In this document: piece by piece, positions 1 to 8,026 of the stretch
Layout: every line of letters begins with the position of its first letter
Position numbering within the stretch: the stretch's first letter is position 1
NCBI GenBank assembly: GCA_046155895.1
Contig: JBJXFB010000168.1
Location: 1-25,332, forward strand
Source: DASYPQ01 sp046155895
GTDB taxonomy: Bacteria > Planctomycetota > UBA1135 > GCA-002686595
Direction of reading: 5' to 3'
Length of the DNA: 25,332 nt
The notes under the pieces: model-generated
Seen by the model: the letters and a program-made list of their open reading frames with translations, nothing else
Told to the model about the DNA's origin: nothing
The model's database searches: none
Made by a program: the position numbers and the translations under genes

Positions 1-72
1 CTCTCGACACCGAACCCCCTTGCGCGCTCACCCAGGTGTGCGGTACATCAACCCCGTCCTGAGCACCTCGCC

Positions 73-112
73 ACTGGCCGGTTTTGACCCGACCACGACT
101 GGCCGCTTTTGA
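73..112. repeat. Two direct repeats, 25-bp spacing (possible IS end)
   Basis: ACTGGCCGGTTTTGA (73-87) is repeated as ACTGGCCGCTTTTGA (98-112), 14 of 15 positions identical. Multiple short direct repeats of a GGCC-TTTT-GA type near a terminus are typical of IS21-family ends. Attribution to that family is inference, because no transposase is present. Confidence 0.4.
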
Positions 113-497
113 GGTGATCCCCGAGGAGAGCTCCTTCTCCCGCTCCCCCGAATTGGTGGGCACAAGGCTCACGCGATGGGATCGTTGGCTAGTGGCGGAG
201 CTCCGCCTCGCCGTAGATCTGGGCTCAGGGATCCCGGGCAGGAGTGCATCCCGATTCCGAGACTTCCATCCGCGACTTGTTCTTGACAGAGCCAACTTTC
301 AGAGCAGAGCTTCGGGCTCGTCGCTAGTATTGGTCCCAGTCGGGCAATGCAGCCCGTCGGTCCGTTCTCTTCCCTCGGATCAAGCTCGCCCTCTCAGCTG
401 CTTCACCCTGACGTGCGTCTCGTGAGCGGCTCGATCCACGGTTGACCCTTACCGTTCGATCCAGCTTCGTCCCGTTTGCGAATGCACGTCCAACAAC

Positions 498-532
498 GAA
501 TGAGTCCGTGAACCACGGCTACGCATTCATTC
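498..532 (+). promoter_or_regulatory. Nested hairpin in the leader of the endonuclease gene
   Basis: Outer arms GAATGA (498-503) and TCATTC (527-532) enclose inner arms CCGTG (506-510) and CACGG (514-518) with a 3-nt loop. It ends 15 bases before the ATG at 548, so it could affect translation or be a protein-binding site. No T-run follows, so it is not an obvious terminator. Confidence 0.35.
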
Positions 533-547
533 TCCGAAAGAAGCATC

Positions 548-1573
548 ATGAGGTCATCAAGTGTCTTGCTGGTGCTGTGCCTCTTCCTCGGCTGTAGGTC
601 TCTGTGGAAGGACCCCGCTGTCGCCGAGGCACCGCCGGTATCAGCTTTGGCACCCTCCGGAGCAGATCCTAGCCAGGCAGCAGAACACCGTGCTTCAGTG
701 GCGGCTAGCGAAGGGCTGCCCAGTTCCGCGGAGGACATGCTGCTATCAGCGGCGTCAGCTCAGCCCACGCTCCTAAGTAGCGCTGCTGCGGTGTCCCCAG
801 GCGCACACACCTTCATGGGAGTGCCGATCACGACAGGGAACGACGTAGTGGTGCTTGAGAATGCTGCCTACGCTGTCGGATTCAGCCGGACGACACGCAC
901 GCCACTGTGGGCCGCCTACCGTCTCTTTGAAGTCGACGAGTCTGTTGAACAGCCTCGACCGAACGTCAAATTCGACTCCGATGATCGAATCGGTATTCCG
1001 GACTTGGTGCACGACAGCTACACCAACGCCGGATACGACCGAGGCCACATGGTGCCTAGTTCACCCATCGGACGATGCTACGGTGAGGACCCGCAACTCG
1101 AGACGTTCATGGTGAGCAACATCTGCCCGCAACACCCAGGATGCAATCAGCGTGCTTGGGAACGATTCGAACACAGAGAATCCCACGACTATGCCGCTTG
1201 GTTCGACGTCATTTGGGTCGTAGCTGGGCCGATCTTTGATGCCGACGTTCCATGCGAGGAGTTGCTATCCGATGTCAGGATTCCTAATGGTTTTTACAAG
1301 ATCGTTGTCGCTGAGATCGAAGGTGAGTGGGAAGCCCTCGCAATCGTGATGCCGAACGCGCGGACCAATGACTCTCGGATTCGCGACTACGTGAAGAGCG
1401 TCAATGAGATCGAAGCTCGTGTGGACATCGATTTCTTCCGCGAACTTCCTGATGACGTTGAAGAACGGTTGGAGTCGGATAGTTCGCCGCATCCCGAATG
1501 GGCCATCGGATATGAACTCCGGCCGGTGTTTCCGGGAGCCGCGCGCACCATCTCGAAACGGCCCTGCGATTGA
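548..1573 (+). CDS. DNA/RNA non-specific endonuclease, putative lipoprotein
   Basis: A 341-residue protein of the Endonuclease_NS (Serratia nuclease/NUC1) superfamily, which cleaves DNA and RNA without sequence preference using Mg2+. The signature DRGHM is at residues 164-168, with H167 as expected general base. The metal-binding block follows with N191, Q195, N200, W204 and E208 in the usual spacing. The first 16 residues form a short hydrophobic signal ending LFLGC, a lipobox-like site with C16, although phenylalanine at -3 is not canonical. Residues ~20-85 are low-complexity Ala/Ser/Pro linker. The protein therefore probably acts outside the cytoplasm, where free nucleic acid is degraded. 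The start has only a weak GAAAG upstream. The next gene, 47 bp on, is also a lipoprotein and may be cotranscribed. No dedicated inhibitor is recognisable. Confidence 0.85.
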   Translation: MRSSSVLLVLCLFLGCRSLWKDPAVAEAPPVSALAPSGADPSQAAEHRASVAASEGLPSSAEDMLLSAASAQPTLLSSAAAVSPGAHTFMGVPITTGNDVVVLENAAYAVGFSRTTRTPLWAAYRLFEVDESVEQPRPNVKFDSDDRIGIPDLVHDSYTNAGYDRGHMVPSSPIGRCYGEDPQLETFMVSNICPQHPGCNQRAWERFEHRESHDYAAWFDVIWVVAGPIFDADVPCEELLSDVRIPNGFYKIVVAEIEGEWEALAIVMPNARTNDSRIRDYVKSVNEIEARVDIDFFRELPDDVEERLESDSSPHPEWAIGYELRPVFPGAARTISKRPCD

Positions 1574-1620
1574 GAATGAAAAGCCAAAGTGAACGCGAGA
1601 GCAAGTAGGCAAGAGTACAT

Positions 1621-2643
1621 ATGAAGATCCAAGCGACCAAGAAGTTCAGCCCATCGCTGCTCGTCAGCCTTCTACTAGTCGTTCAGGCATGTCGAAGTGT
1701 GTCCGCAACTAAGCAGGCAGGCTCGCCCCCTGTTGCCAGCCCTGTTGAAGCCTCCCCTGCGGCGACTTCAGGCGACTCACCACTGAAGCTGGTGCAGGAT
1801 GAATTTCGATCTACATACGAAGCTGCTCGTGACCGGACGGTCACGATGCTTTCCACGCTGATCGTTTCAAGATTCAGTGATCTGTTCCTCTTCAGAAGTG
1901 GAATGCCGACTCTTGAGGGCAAAGGCATTCCGCCGAAGTATCTGAGGCTACATAGGACCGCCCATGTTCCGTTCGTCGTGTACCTGAAAGTCGAGCCGTA
2001 TTTTGGGCAGCCACTCCCCGATACCTGCCGCACAGAGCTAGACAACTACAAGGTCCGATTGGAAGCTGCAGTTCCGGATTTGGTAAACTACGAGTTTACT
2101 GACGCGGAGCAAGGGTGGCAGAAAGAGATCTTGAGAGAGACGTGTGACTACCTGACGACCATCTTGCAAGTCGGTGCAGCTCATCGCCAGGAGTTCGATG
2201 AGTATGAACGAGGTGTTCATGGTGCAGTCATGGAGTTGGCTGACTCGGCGGGAGCTTCCCAAGTCGAAGCCACGCATCGTCTAGTCACAGAATGGCGAAA
2301 GCTGCTAACTGATCAGGAATGGCAACGGCTTCGAGTTCTGGTGGTAGGGCCTAGACAGCCCCGGCACGACAATGCGGCAACCCAGTACTTCGCTGCCGTG
2401 TTTCCAGGCGTCAGCAACTCCCTGTATCCCGGAGAAAGCACGAGGGTCTTCTTTTTGGAGAGTCTCACGATTAACCGGAAAGACAAGGCCTTCGAGGAGG
2501 AAAGAGGCGCGTTGGCTGCACTCCTACTTGACCGGAAAGCCTCAACGGAATTCTTCAACAATCCATATCGCATGAGTGTTGATATCGTGGCTGACGGGGC
2601 TCGTGATCGAATTGAGGAGCTGGACTTGTCGGTTCTTCGCTAG
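1621..2643 (+). CDS. Hypothetical lipoprotein
   Basis: A 340-residue protein that I cannot assign to a family. Residues 1-24 are a classic type II signal: basic start, hydrophobic LLVSLLLVV, then lipobox VQAC with the lipidated cysteine at C24. A Pro/Ala/Ser linker to about residue 50 precedes a globular, mostly helical, charged domain with no visible catalytic motif and no further membrane segment. The mature N-terminus (CRSV) and linker resemble those of the upstream nuclease (CRSL), suggesting that the two are exported the same way and act in the same place. Spacing of 47 bp on the same strand supports cotranscription. A role as partner or modulator of the nuclease is only a guess from position. 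Base composition matches the endonuclease and differs from the chromosomal genes. Confidence 0.7.
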   Translation: MKIQATKKFSPSLLVSLLLVVQACRSVSATKQAGSPPVASPVEASPAATSGDSPLKLVQDEFRSTYEAARDRTVTMLSTLIVSRFSDLFLFRSGMPTLEGKGIPPKYLRLHRTAHVPFVVYLKVEPYFGQPLPDTCRTELDNYKVRLEAAVPDLVNYEFTDAEQGWQKEILRETCDYLTTILQVGAAHRQEFDEYERGVHGAVMELADSAGASQVEATHRLVTEWRKLLTDQEWQRLRVLVVGPRQPRHDNAATQYFAAVFPGVSNSLYPGESTRVFFLESLTINRKDKAFEEERGALAALLLDRKASTEFFNNPYRMSVDIVADGARDRIEELDLSVLR

Positions 2644-2842
2644 CTGAAACTCGTGCAGCCGATGCGCACGTCCAATCGTTGTGAGAGGTTTCGTAGAGGA
2701 CGTGTGAACCTGACGTGCCGACCCGATTTCGAAAGAGACTCTCGCAGCAATCAGAACCGTAGGGTCTCCGCACAATGGGGAGTCAGGATCCAAGGCAGCA
2801 TAGGAGTCCGACTACGGGGCTTGGGGGTCGACTCACAACAGT

Positions 2843-2872
2843 AGGAGCCGCGGACTCGCATCCGCGGCTCCT
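2843..2872. terminator. 12-bp perfect palindrome between convergent genes
   Basis: Arms AGGAGCCGCGGA (2843-2854) and TCCGCGGCTCCT (2861-2872) flank a 6-nt loop. It lies between the lipoprotein gene ending at 2643 and the small minus-strand gene ending at 2898, where a shared terminator is expected. Neither side has a T-run, so it could act through hairpin alone or be a DNA-level site. Confidence 0.45.
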
Positions 2873-2897
2873 GTAGAGTCACTCGCGGGTTCGAGTT

Positions 2898-3113
2898 CTA
2901 GCGCTTGCTATCCTCTTTCCCTTCTCTAAAACCCTTGCTGTAGGAGGCAGCGCCGGGGCGCGCCTCTCCTGCGAACCCAAGGGTCATGAGGGCGATCCCG
3001 GAACGAGATCCGTCATCATGCGGGTTTCCGGACTCTCCGTCGCGGTGGCCGCGGATGTACTCCCTCACTTCGGTCTGGGCTTTCTCAACATCTTTGTCAG
3101 GTCTGTTGGTCAT
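2898..3113 (-). CDS. Small hypothetical protein
   Basis: A 71-residue, strongly charged protein beginning MTNRPDKDVEKAQ and ending KEDSKR. It has a hydrophilic first half rich in Asp, Glu, Arg and Gly, and a short central segment IALMTLGFAG. I do not recognise a family. The frame remains open upstream to 3164, but the ATG at 3113 gives the more natural N-terminus. No strong ribosome-binding site is visible. Reasons to accept it are the balanced hydrophilic composition, unlike shadow frames nearby, and the palindrome just past its stop. It is on the opposite strand to its neighbours. Confidence 0.35.
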   Translation of the reverse strand: MTNRPDKDVEKAQTEVREYIRGHRDGESGNPHDDGSRSGIALMTLGFAGEARPGAASYSKGFREGKEDSKR

Positions 3114-3443
3114 AGTAGATAGATCTCGAAGATGGTGTCCCGCTGCGGAGTACCGCAACTGCACCCTCGGTGTTGATGAGCCGCGAGCCGGGGAACAGCC
3201 CCCGATTCACGGCACATCGGTTTGGCACCACAGACGTATTCCGGGCTCGGCGGTATCGTCAACAGCTTTTCTCTGGGTGGCCTTGGCGGGCCCGTCTAGG
3301 GGCACTTGCACGGCCGCCTGCCAATATGGCAGAATGGGTGAGGCAACCTGAAAACCTGAACTGGCACACCCGTTTTTGCCTGGGGTCACGTTGCCCCGGC
3401 GATAGAATTCCTTCCAGCGCATGATCACAGGAGGGTGACCCTG

Positions 3444-3509
3444 ATGAAGCGCATCGGTTTGGCAACCTGGTCGGGTTCATCCCGGCCCAGGTGCTCTTCG
3501 AAATGGTAG
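3444..3509 (+). CDS. Possible 21-residue leader or small peptide
   Basis: An AGGAGGG ribosome-binding site (3429-3435) sits 8 nt before an ATG that opens 21 codons (MKRIGLATW..., ending SSKW). It lies wholly inside the structured region 3410-3536. The Shine-Dalgarno is the strongest in this part of the window, which is why I list it. The peptide itself has no recognisable features, and chance is a real possibility. Confidence 0.2.
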   Translation: MKRIGLATWSGSSRPRCSSKW

Positions 3510-3582
3510 ATCTGCTCTGAATCGTGCGCTGGAAGGTTTCTCTCACAACCGTCCACTCAAAAGGGCCAGCGAGGGAAAACCA

Positions 3583-3626
3583 GAGGAGCCCGGCGACCTA
3601 ACCGTCAGTCCGGGCTTCTTTTTTTT
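3583..3626 (+). terminator. Intrinsic terminator
   Basis: Stem AGCCCGG (3587-3593) with CCGGGCT (3610-3616), extendable by G-T, G-C and A-T pairs, has a 16-nt loop and is followed by TC and eight T (3619-3626). No protein gene precedes it on this strand, which supports an untranslated transcript ending here. Confidence 0.8.
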
Positions 3627-3833
3627 GCGCGACGGGTTTTCAGGCAGAAGCTGAGTCTAGAGGCGCGCGAGGTCGTTGCCTCGGATATTCTAGCGCAAGC
3701 ACACGCCACTGCTAGGACCGCTTGCGTCTCGGCATCAGTCCCATGTACTGTCTAGTGTACTCGTACCGACTCTCCAAGCCGAGCAAAAGCCCCGACGGCT
3801 ATCGAAAGACTCGGACTAGGCACGAGAAATCAC

Positions 3834-6719
3834 ATGACTCACTCAAATCGCGGATCCCTGTGGCACCGTTGGGACTTGCACTTCCACACTCCCAGCTCAT
3901 TCGATTACGGCAACAAGGGAGTCACAGACCAGCAGATAGTCGATCGCCTCCTGTCGGAGGGTCTTCGCGTGGTCGCGATTACCGATCACCACACAATGGA
4001 TGTGGCGCGAATCGGTCGATTGCAGGAACTAGGTAAGGGCAAGATCACGTTCCTTCCTGGAATAGAGCTTCGTAGCGAGCATGGCGGGAAGCCCATCAAC
4101 TACATCTGTATCTTCCCGGAAGACTGCCAATTAAAAGATGTGTGGACGACTCTTCAGGGCCGCTTAGGGCTGACTGAAAAGGACCTCGTTGAGAAGGGGG
4201 GAGATCACAAGATCTACGTTCCTATGAAGGAAGGCGCGACAGTGACGAGGGAGCTCGGTGGGGTCGTGTCTATTCATGCGGGTGTGAAGAGCAACTCGAT
4301 CGAGGAGATAAGTAACGCAACCGAGTTCCAGCAGCGCCTCAAGTACGACATAACTAAGCAGTGGGTCGACTTGATGGAAATCGGTCAGATCAAGGACATC
4401 GATACTCATCTGACCAAGATCTTTCCGAGCACAGGCCTCGACCGTCCTCTGATACTGTGCTCCGACAATCACAATATCAACGAGTACTCCATGAAGGGTC
4501 CGTTGTGGCTGCGCGCGGATCCAACCTTCCGGGGGCTGCTCATGGTGTTGAGGGAGCCTCGGGATCGCGCCTACATCGGCACCAGGCCACCGGAGGTTGT
4601 TCGTGTGGAGCAGAATCCGACCAAGTATATCAAGAGCATTGCGTTTGAACGGCGTGCGGGGTCGCCTCCAGCCGAGGTATGGTTCAGCGGTACCGTGGAA
4701 CTCAGTTCTGGCCTGATTGCGATTGTTGGCAACAAAGGAAGTGGGAAAAGCGCGCTCGCAGATACGCTCGGACTTCTCGGGTCTACGAAGAATGGACCAT
4801 CCTTCTCGTTTCTCAGCGCAGAGCGGTTCCGGCACCCTAGCGGCGGCTTCGCGGATCGGTTTGAGGCAACGCTTACCTGGGAGTCCGGTGAGAAGACGAA
4901 GCGCCGGCTCTCGGACCTCATCATGCCCGAGGAGGTGGAGCGCCTGAAGTATCTCCCGCAGAACCATGTCGAGAAGGTATGCAATGAACTGGCGCACCTC
5001 GGAGAGGCCGGCTTTGAACGAGAGCTGAAGGCGGTCATCTTCTCTCACGTGCCGGATTCGGAGAGACTAGGCAATGCGACTCTGGATGACGTGGTGGCGT
5101 TCCGAACGGGAGAGCGGCAGAAGCGCATCGATTCATTACTGAAGCTGCTTCGTGATGAAAGCCGTACGCGAGCCGCGCTAGAGGCACAGCAGGACCCGGT
5201 CGTTCGGCGGGAAATGGAAGAGAAAACCAAACGACGTCAGTTGGAGCTGGATGCGCACGGAGCACTCAAACCGGCGGAGGTCACGAACCCCGCCGTTGGG
5301 ACGATTACCGCGCCTGGTCAGACGGAGAAGCTCCGCGAACTCGATGCAGCGGAAGCGACAAAGAAGACTTTGACGGATCGGATCGCGACCGGCGAGGAGG
5401 AGATCGCACGTCTTGAACGGCGAAGTGCCGTTGCGGTACGGCTCTTCGAAAAGCTCGCCAACTTTCAAAAGGACTTCACGGTATTCAAGGCGTCGCTTGA
5501 TGGGGATGCTCGAGAACTCGGACTTGACGCGGCTGCCTTGGTCACGTTCGACGTCCAGTCGAGCACAGTAGAGAAGGTACGGAGTGAGGCGCTCGCACGC
5601 ATTGCGGCACTGAAGCACGACCTGGACGGAACGGAACCGCCGGGTGCGAGACAGCAAGTGAGCGCCCACGAGGCAGTCATTGCCGACCTGAAGGCGAAGC
5701 TAGATGCTCCAAATCGGGCATACCAGGGATACCTCGCCTCCCTGGCCGAGTGGGACGCGAAGCGCATCGCTATAGAGGGGACGGAGAAGGATCCCGAGTC
5801 ATTGGTAGGGCTGAAGGCCGCGACTAGTGCATTGGACGACCTGCCTGCAAGAGTCATGGCCGTGCGCAACAAGCAGATCCAGATCGCGCTTGAGGTGTGG
5901 GATGAAAAGGCTGCACAGGCCGCCGTATATCGGACCTTGTATGGGGCGGTGCAGACATTCATCGAAGGACATGCTCTAGCCAAGGACAAGCTCAAGCTTG
6001 AGTTTCGCGCAGAACTCACGAACGAAGGGGTGCAAGAGCGAGTGCTCAACCTACTTGCCCAGAATCGCCGAGGTAGCTTCATGGGAGTTGACGAGGGACG
6101 AGCAAGAATGGACGCCCTCGTGCAGAACACAAGATGGGAGGATCGTAGCTCTGTGCGTCGGTTCCTTGACGCGGTTGATGGTGCACTGCACGCCGATCAA
6201 CGCGACAAGACTCCGCTACCCACACAACTCAAGGATCAACTTGCAAAGAACCGAAAGCCAGAGGAGGTGTTCGATCTTCTCTACGGACTGGAGTACGTTC
6301 GACCTCGATATATTCTCCGGTGGGAAGGGAAGGATATTTCGATGTTGTCGCCAGGCGAGAGAGGGACACTGCTCCTCGTGTTCTACCTGCTCATTGACAA
6401 GAGCGACATTCCTCTCGTGATCGATCAGCCTGAGGGCAATCTCGATAATCACACCGTGGCCATGGTACTCGTGGAATGCATCAAGGAAACTCGAAGACGG
6501 AGGCAGGTCTTCATCGTTACTCACAACCCGAACCTCGCGGTGGTCTGCGATGCGGACCAAGTCATTCATGCTCACATGGACAAGATCGGCGGTAACGCGG
6601 TCACGTACACAACCGGTGCCCTAGAGAATCCAGTGATGAACAAGTACGTGACGGATGTGCTCGAAGGGACACGATGGGCTTTTGGCGTTCGTGGAGCGAA
6701 ATACGAAGTCGGACAATAG
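3834..6719 (+). CDS. PHP-domain phosphoesterase fused to SMC/ABC-type ATPase (TrlF-like)
   Basis: A 961-residue two-enzyme protein. Residues ~10-230 are a PHP phosphoesterase domain with metal ligands visible as DLHFH (H16, H18), ITDHH (D51, H52), GIE (E78), H148 and SDNH (D211, H213). Residues ~270-940 are a split ABC/SMC-type ATPase: Walker A GNKGSGKS (299-306), a long charged, partly coiled-coil insertion (~430-760), signature LSPGERG (838-844), Walker B LVIDQPEGNLDN (D864) and switch histidine THN (H897). This architecture matches proteins labelled TrlF-family AAA-like ATPases, found mostly in mobile and defence islands. ATP-driven sensing of nucleic acid coupled to phosphodiester or nucleotide hydrolysis by the PHP domain is the likely mode, but is inferred. 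All catalytic residues look intact. The next gene starts 45 bp downstream. Upstream lies the candidate small RNA. Confidence 0.85.
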   Translation: MTHSNRGSLWHRWDLHFHTPSSFDYGNKGVTDQQIVDRLLSEGLRVVAITDHHTMDVARIGRLQELGKGKITFLPGIELRSEHGGKPINYICIFPEDCQLKDVWTTLQGRLGLTEKDLVEKGGDHKIYVPMKEGATVTRELGGVVSIHAGVKSNSIEEISNATEFQQRLKYDITKQWVDLMEIGQIKDIDTHLTKIFPSTGLDRPLILCSDNHNINEYSMKGPLWLRADPTFRGLLMVLREPRDRAYIGTRPPEVVRVEQNPTKYIKSIAFERRAGSPPAEVWFSGTVELSSGLIAIVGNKGSGKSALADTLGLLGSTKNGPSFSFLSAERFRHPSGGFADRFEATLTWESGEKTKRRLSDLIMPEEVERLKYLPQNHVEKVCNELAHLGEAGFERELKAVIFSHVPDSERLGNATLDDVVAFRTGERQKRIDSLLKLLRDESRTRAALEAQQDPVVRREMEEKTKRRQLELDAHGALKPAEVTNPAVGTITAPGQTEKLRELDAAEATKKTLTDRIATGEEEIARLERRSAVAVRLFEKLANFQKDFTVFKASLDGDARELGLDAAALVTFDVQSSTVEKVRSEALARIAALKHDLDGTEPPGARQQVSAHEAVIADLKAKLDAPNRAYQGYLASLAEWDAKRIAIEGTEKDPESLVGLKAATSALDDLPARVMAVRNKQIQIALEVWDEKAAQAAVYRTLYGAVQTFIEGHALAKDKLKLEFRAELTNEGVQERVLNLLAQNRRGSFMGVDEGRARMDALVQNTRWEDRSSVRRFLDAVDGALHADQRDKTPLPTQLKDQLAKNRKPEEVFDLLYGLEYVRPRYILRWEGKDISMLSPGERGTLLLVFYLLIDKSDIPLVIDQPEGNLDNHTVAMVLVECIKETRRRRQVFIVTHNPNLAVVCDADQVIHAHMDKIGGNAVTYTTGALENPVMNKYVTDVLEGTRWAFGVRGAKYEVGQ

Positions 6720-6764
6720 CGGAGTAGCGTCAGCACAGGGTCCGGACGTACGCTGCCGCGCTCT

Positions 6765-8015
6765 GTGCTAGTCCCGCCGATCCAGATTGGCATTAGTAGC
6801 ACGCTTGTCCGAACCAGCCCGCTATTCGATGTTGGCAGGATGCACCCCCGTGATCCGAGGCTTATCCTCGGTCGGACGAACTGGCGCGACCTACGCAAAG
6901 TTGTCGGACTCAATCAAGCGGACCGCCTACATCACCTCTATGTGATTGGTCAGACAGGAACCGGGAAGTCCACCCTCCTCGAGAACCTCATGCGCCAGGA
7001 TCTCGAAGCATGCCGAGGCTTCGCGTTCCTCGATCCGCACGGAGACGCCGTCGCACAGTTGGCGAACTCCGTCACCGATCGCCATAGCGCCGGCCTCGTC
7101 TATGTCGATGCTCCTGATGCGACTTCGGAGGTTGGGTTCAACCCAATCGAGGCCGTTCCCCCAGCCCAACGCTCGCTCGCAGCCTCGGGCATCATCGAGG
7201 CGTTCAAGAATGTCTGGGATCGCTGGTGGGGGCCACGACTTGAGCACCTCTTCAGGAACGCGCTACTGACGCTTCTCGATCAGCCCACGGCAACGCTGGC
7301 TGAGGTTCTTCGGCTTTTCGCGGACGACCGGTATCGCAAGGAGTGCGTGACTCGGGTGACACACCCTGCTGTCCGGGACTTCTGGATCCAGGAGTTCGAG
7401 AAGTACCCCATTCGGTACCGGGCGGAGATGCTTGCCCCTCTTCGGAACAAGCTCGGCGCCTTTCTCTCGCAACCCTCTCTCCATCGAATCCTCACGAAGG
7501 AGCGATCGAGCTTCGACCTTCGCGAAGTCATGGACTCCGGCAAGGTCCTCCTCGTGAATCTCTCTAAGGGGCAGATGGGGGCGGACGCTTCGTCCCTTCT
7601 GGGCGCCCTGCTCGTCACCCGGATCTCACTCGCGGCTCTCTCTCGCGCGCACGTCCCGGAATCAGAGCGCCGTCCCTTCTTCGTCTACCTCGACGAATTC
7701 CAGAACTTCACGACGCTTTCGGTCGCGGGTATGCTCTCGGAGCTCCGGAAGTACCGGATAGGGATGGTGCTCGCTCACCAATACCTCGATCAGTTGGCAC
7801 CCGAAGTCCGCGAAGCGATTCTCGGCAATGCCGGGACGTTGGTCAGCTTTCGTCTCGGCCCAACGGACGTGCGGATCATCGGGAAGTACCTCGATCCGGT
7901 ATTCACGGAGTACGACCTCCTGCACTTGCCCAACCACTCGGTCTACCTTCGTCTCATGGTGGACGGGATGATCGTGCGGCCTTTCAGCGCGGACACCCTT
8001 CCGCCATATGCCTAG
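6765..8015 (+). CDS. VirD4/HerA-type DNA-translocating ATPase (ATPase domain only)
   Basis: A 416-residue RecA-fold ATPase related to type IV secretion coupling proteins and HerA/FtsK pumps. It has Walker A GQTGTGKST (62-70), the conserved FLDPHGD block shortly after, and Walker B FFVYLDEF (D310, E311). The sensor-like LAHQYLDQL and GNAGTLVSFRLG follow, as in TraD/VirD4 C-terminal ATPase cores. No transmembrane segment or N-terminal domain is present. It is paralogous to the ATPase half of the protein at 8,709-11,831, sharing VIG-TG-GKSTL, LMRQDLEA and LDPHGD. The start is uncertain: GTG at 6,765 lies in an inverted repeat (AGCACAG 6,732-6,738 with CTGTGCT 6,763-6,769), while ATG at 6,840 is an alternative and neither has a good ribosome site. 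The stop is followed within 12 bp by a membrane protein gene. Confidence 0.8.
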   Translation: MLVPPIQIGISSTLVRTSPLFDVGRMHPRDPRLILGRTNWRDLRKVVGLNQADRLHHLYVIGQTGTGKSTLLENLMRQDLEACRGFAFLDPHGDAVAQLANSVTDRHSAGLVYVDAPDATSEVGFNPIEAVPPAQRSLAASGIIEAFKNVWDRWWGPRLEHLFRNALLTLLDQPTATLAEVLRLFADDRYRKECVTRVTHPAVRDFWIQEFEKYPIRYRAEMLAPLRNKLGAFLSQPSLHRILTKERSSFDLREVMDSGKVLLVNLSKGQMGADASSLLGALLVTRISLAALSRAHVPESERRPFFVYLDEFQNFTTLSVAGMLSELRKYRIGMVLAHQYLDQLAPEVREAILGNAGTLVSFRLGPTDVRIIGKYLDPVFTEYDLLHLPNHSVYLRLMVDGMIVRPFSADTLPPYA

Positions 8016-8026
8016 GAGTTCCCCCA

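Larger units (their letters stand above)
1..547. other. Left margin without a convincing gene
   Basis: No reading frame here has recognisable protein features. The stretch holds a pair of short direct repeats near 73-112 and a nested hairpin just before the endonuclease gene. It may be the decayed end of an insertion sequence lying left of the window, but no transposase fragment is readable. Confidence 0.5.
3410..3626 (+). ncRNA. Candidate structured small RNA with intrinsic terminator
   Basis: Arms at 3410-3425 and 3521-3536 pair over 16 positions (12 perfect bp beginning CCTTCCAGCGCA, then one U-G and three more pairs). Enclosed are smaller hairpins: CAGG...CCTG at 3428-3443, GGTT-TGGC-AACC at 3457-3468, and GGTCGGG-TTCAT-CCCGGCC at 3470-3488 with one G-U. 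About 50 nt after the closing arm comes a stem followed by eight T. The layout of a closed multi-branch fold plus intrinsic terminator and no long ORF is what an independent small RNA looks like. The 5' end and promoter are unknown, and it matches no RNA family I can name. A short ORF with good Shine-Dalgarno lies inside, so a leader-type mRNA is the alternative. Confidence 0.45.
3114..3833. other. Gene-free 0.7-kb stretch with structured RNA-like sequence
   Basis: No convincing long reading frame lies here. The stretch contains a 13-bp direct repeat CATCGGTTTGGCA (3215-3227 and 3452-3464), a CTGCC/GGCAG hairpin (3318-3332), the long-range 16-bp pairing of 3410-3425 with 3521-3536, and a strong terminator at 3583-3626. 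From 3627 to the PHP-ATPase start at 3834 I see no further structure. Confidence 0.5.

Noticed and set aside
224..232. CTCAGGGAT, resembling the right junction CTCAGGGATT, as a possible left attachment site
   Set aside because: Flanking minus-strand translation shows no comM sequence (no CPCG continuation), and the match is only 9 bp.
84..425. 113-codon plus-strand ORF at the left edge
   Set aside because: Composition is arbitrary, no motif or ribosome site, and it overlaps the IS-like repeats.
3470..3488. GGGTTCATCCC resembling a tRNA T-arm
   Set aside because: The paired stem leaves a 5-nt loop, not 7, and no acceptor, anticodon arm or CCA-type end can be built around it.
4164..5048. 294-codon minus-strand ORF inside the PHP-ATPase gene
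   Set aside because: Shadow frame of a gene with clear domain motifs; no motif of its own.
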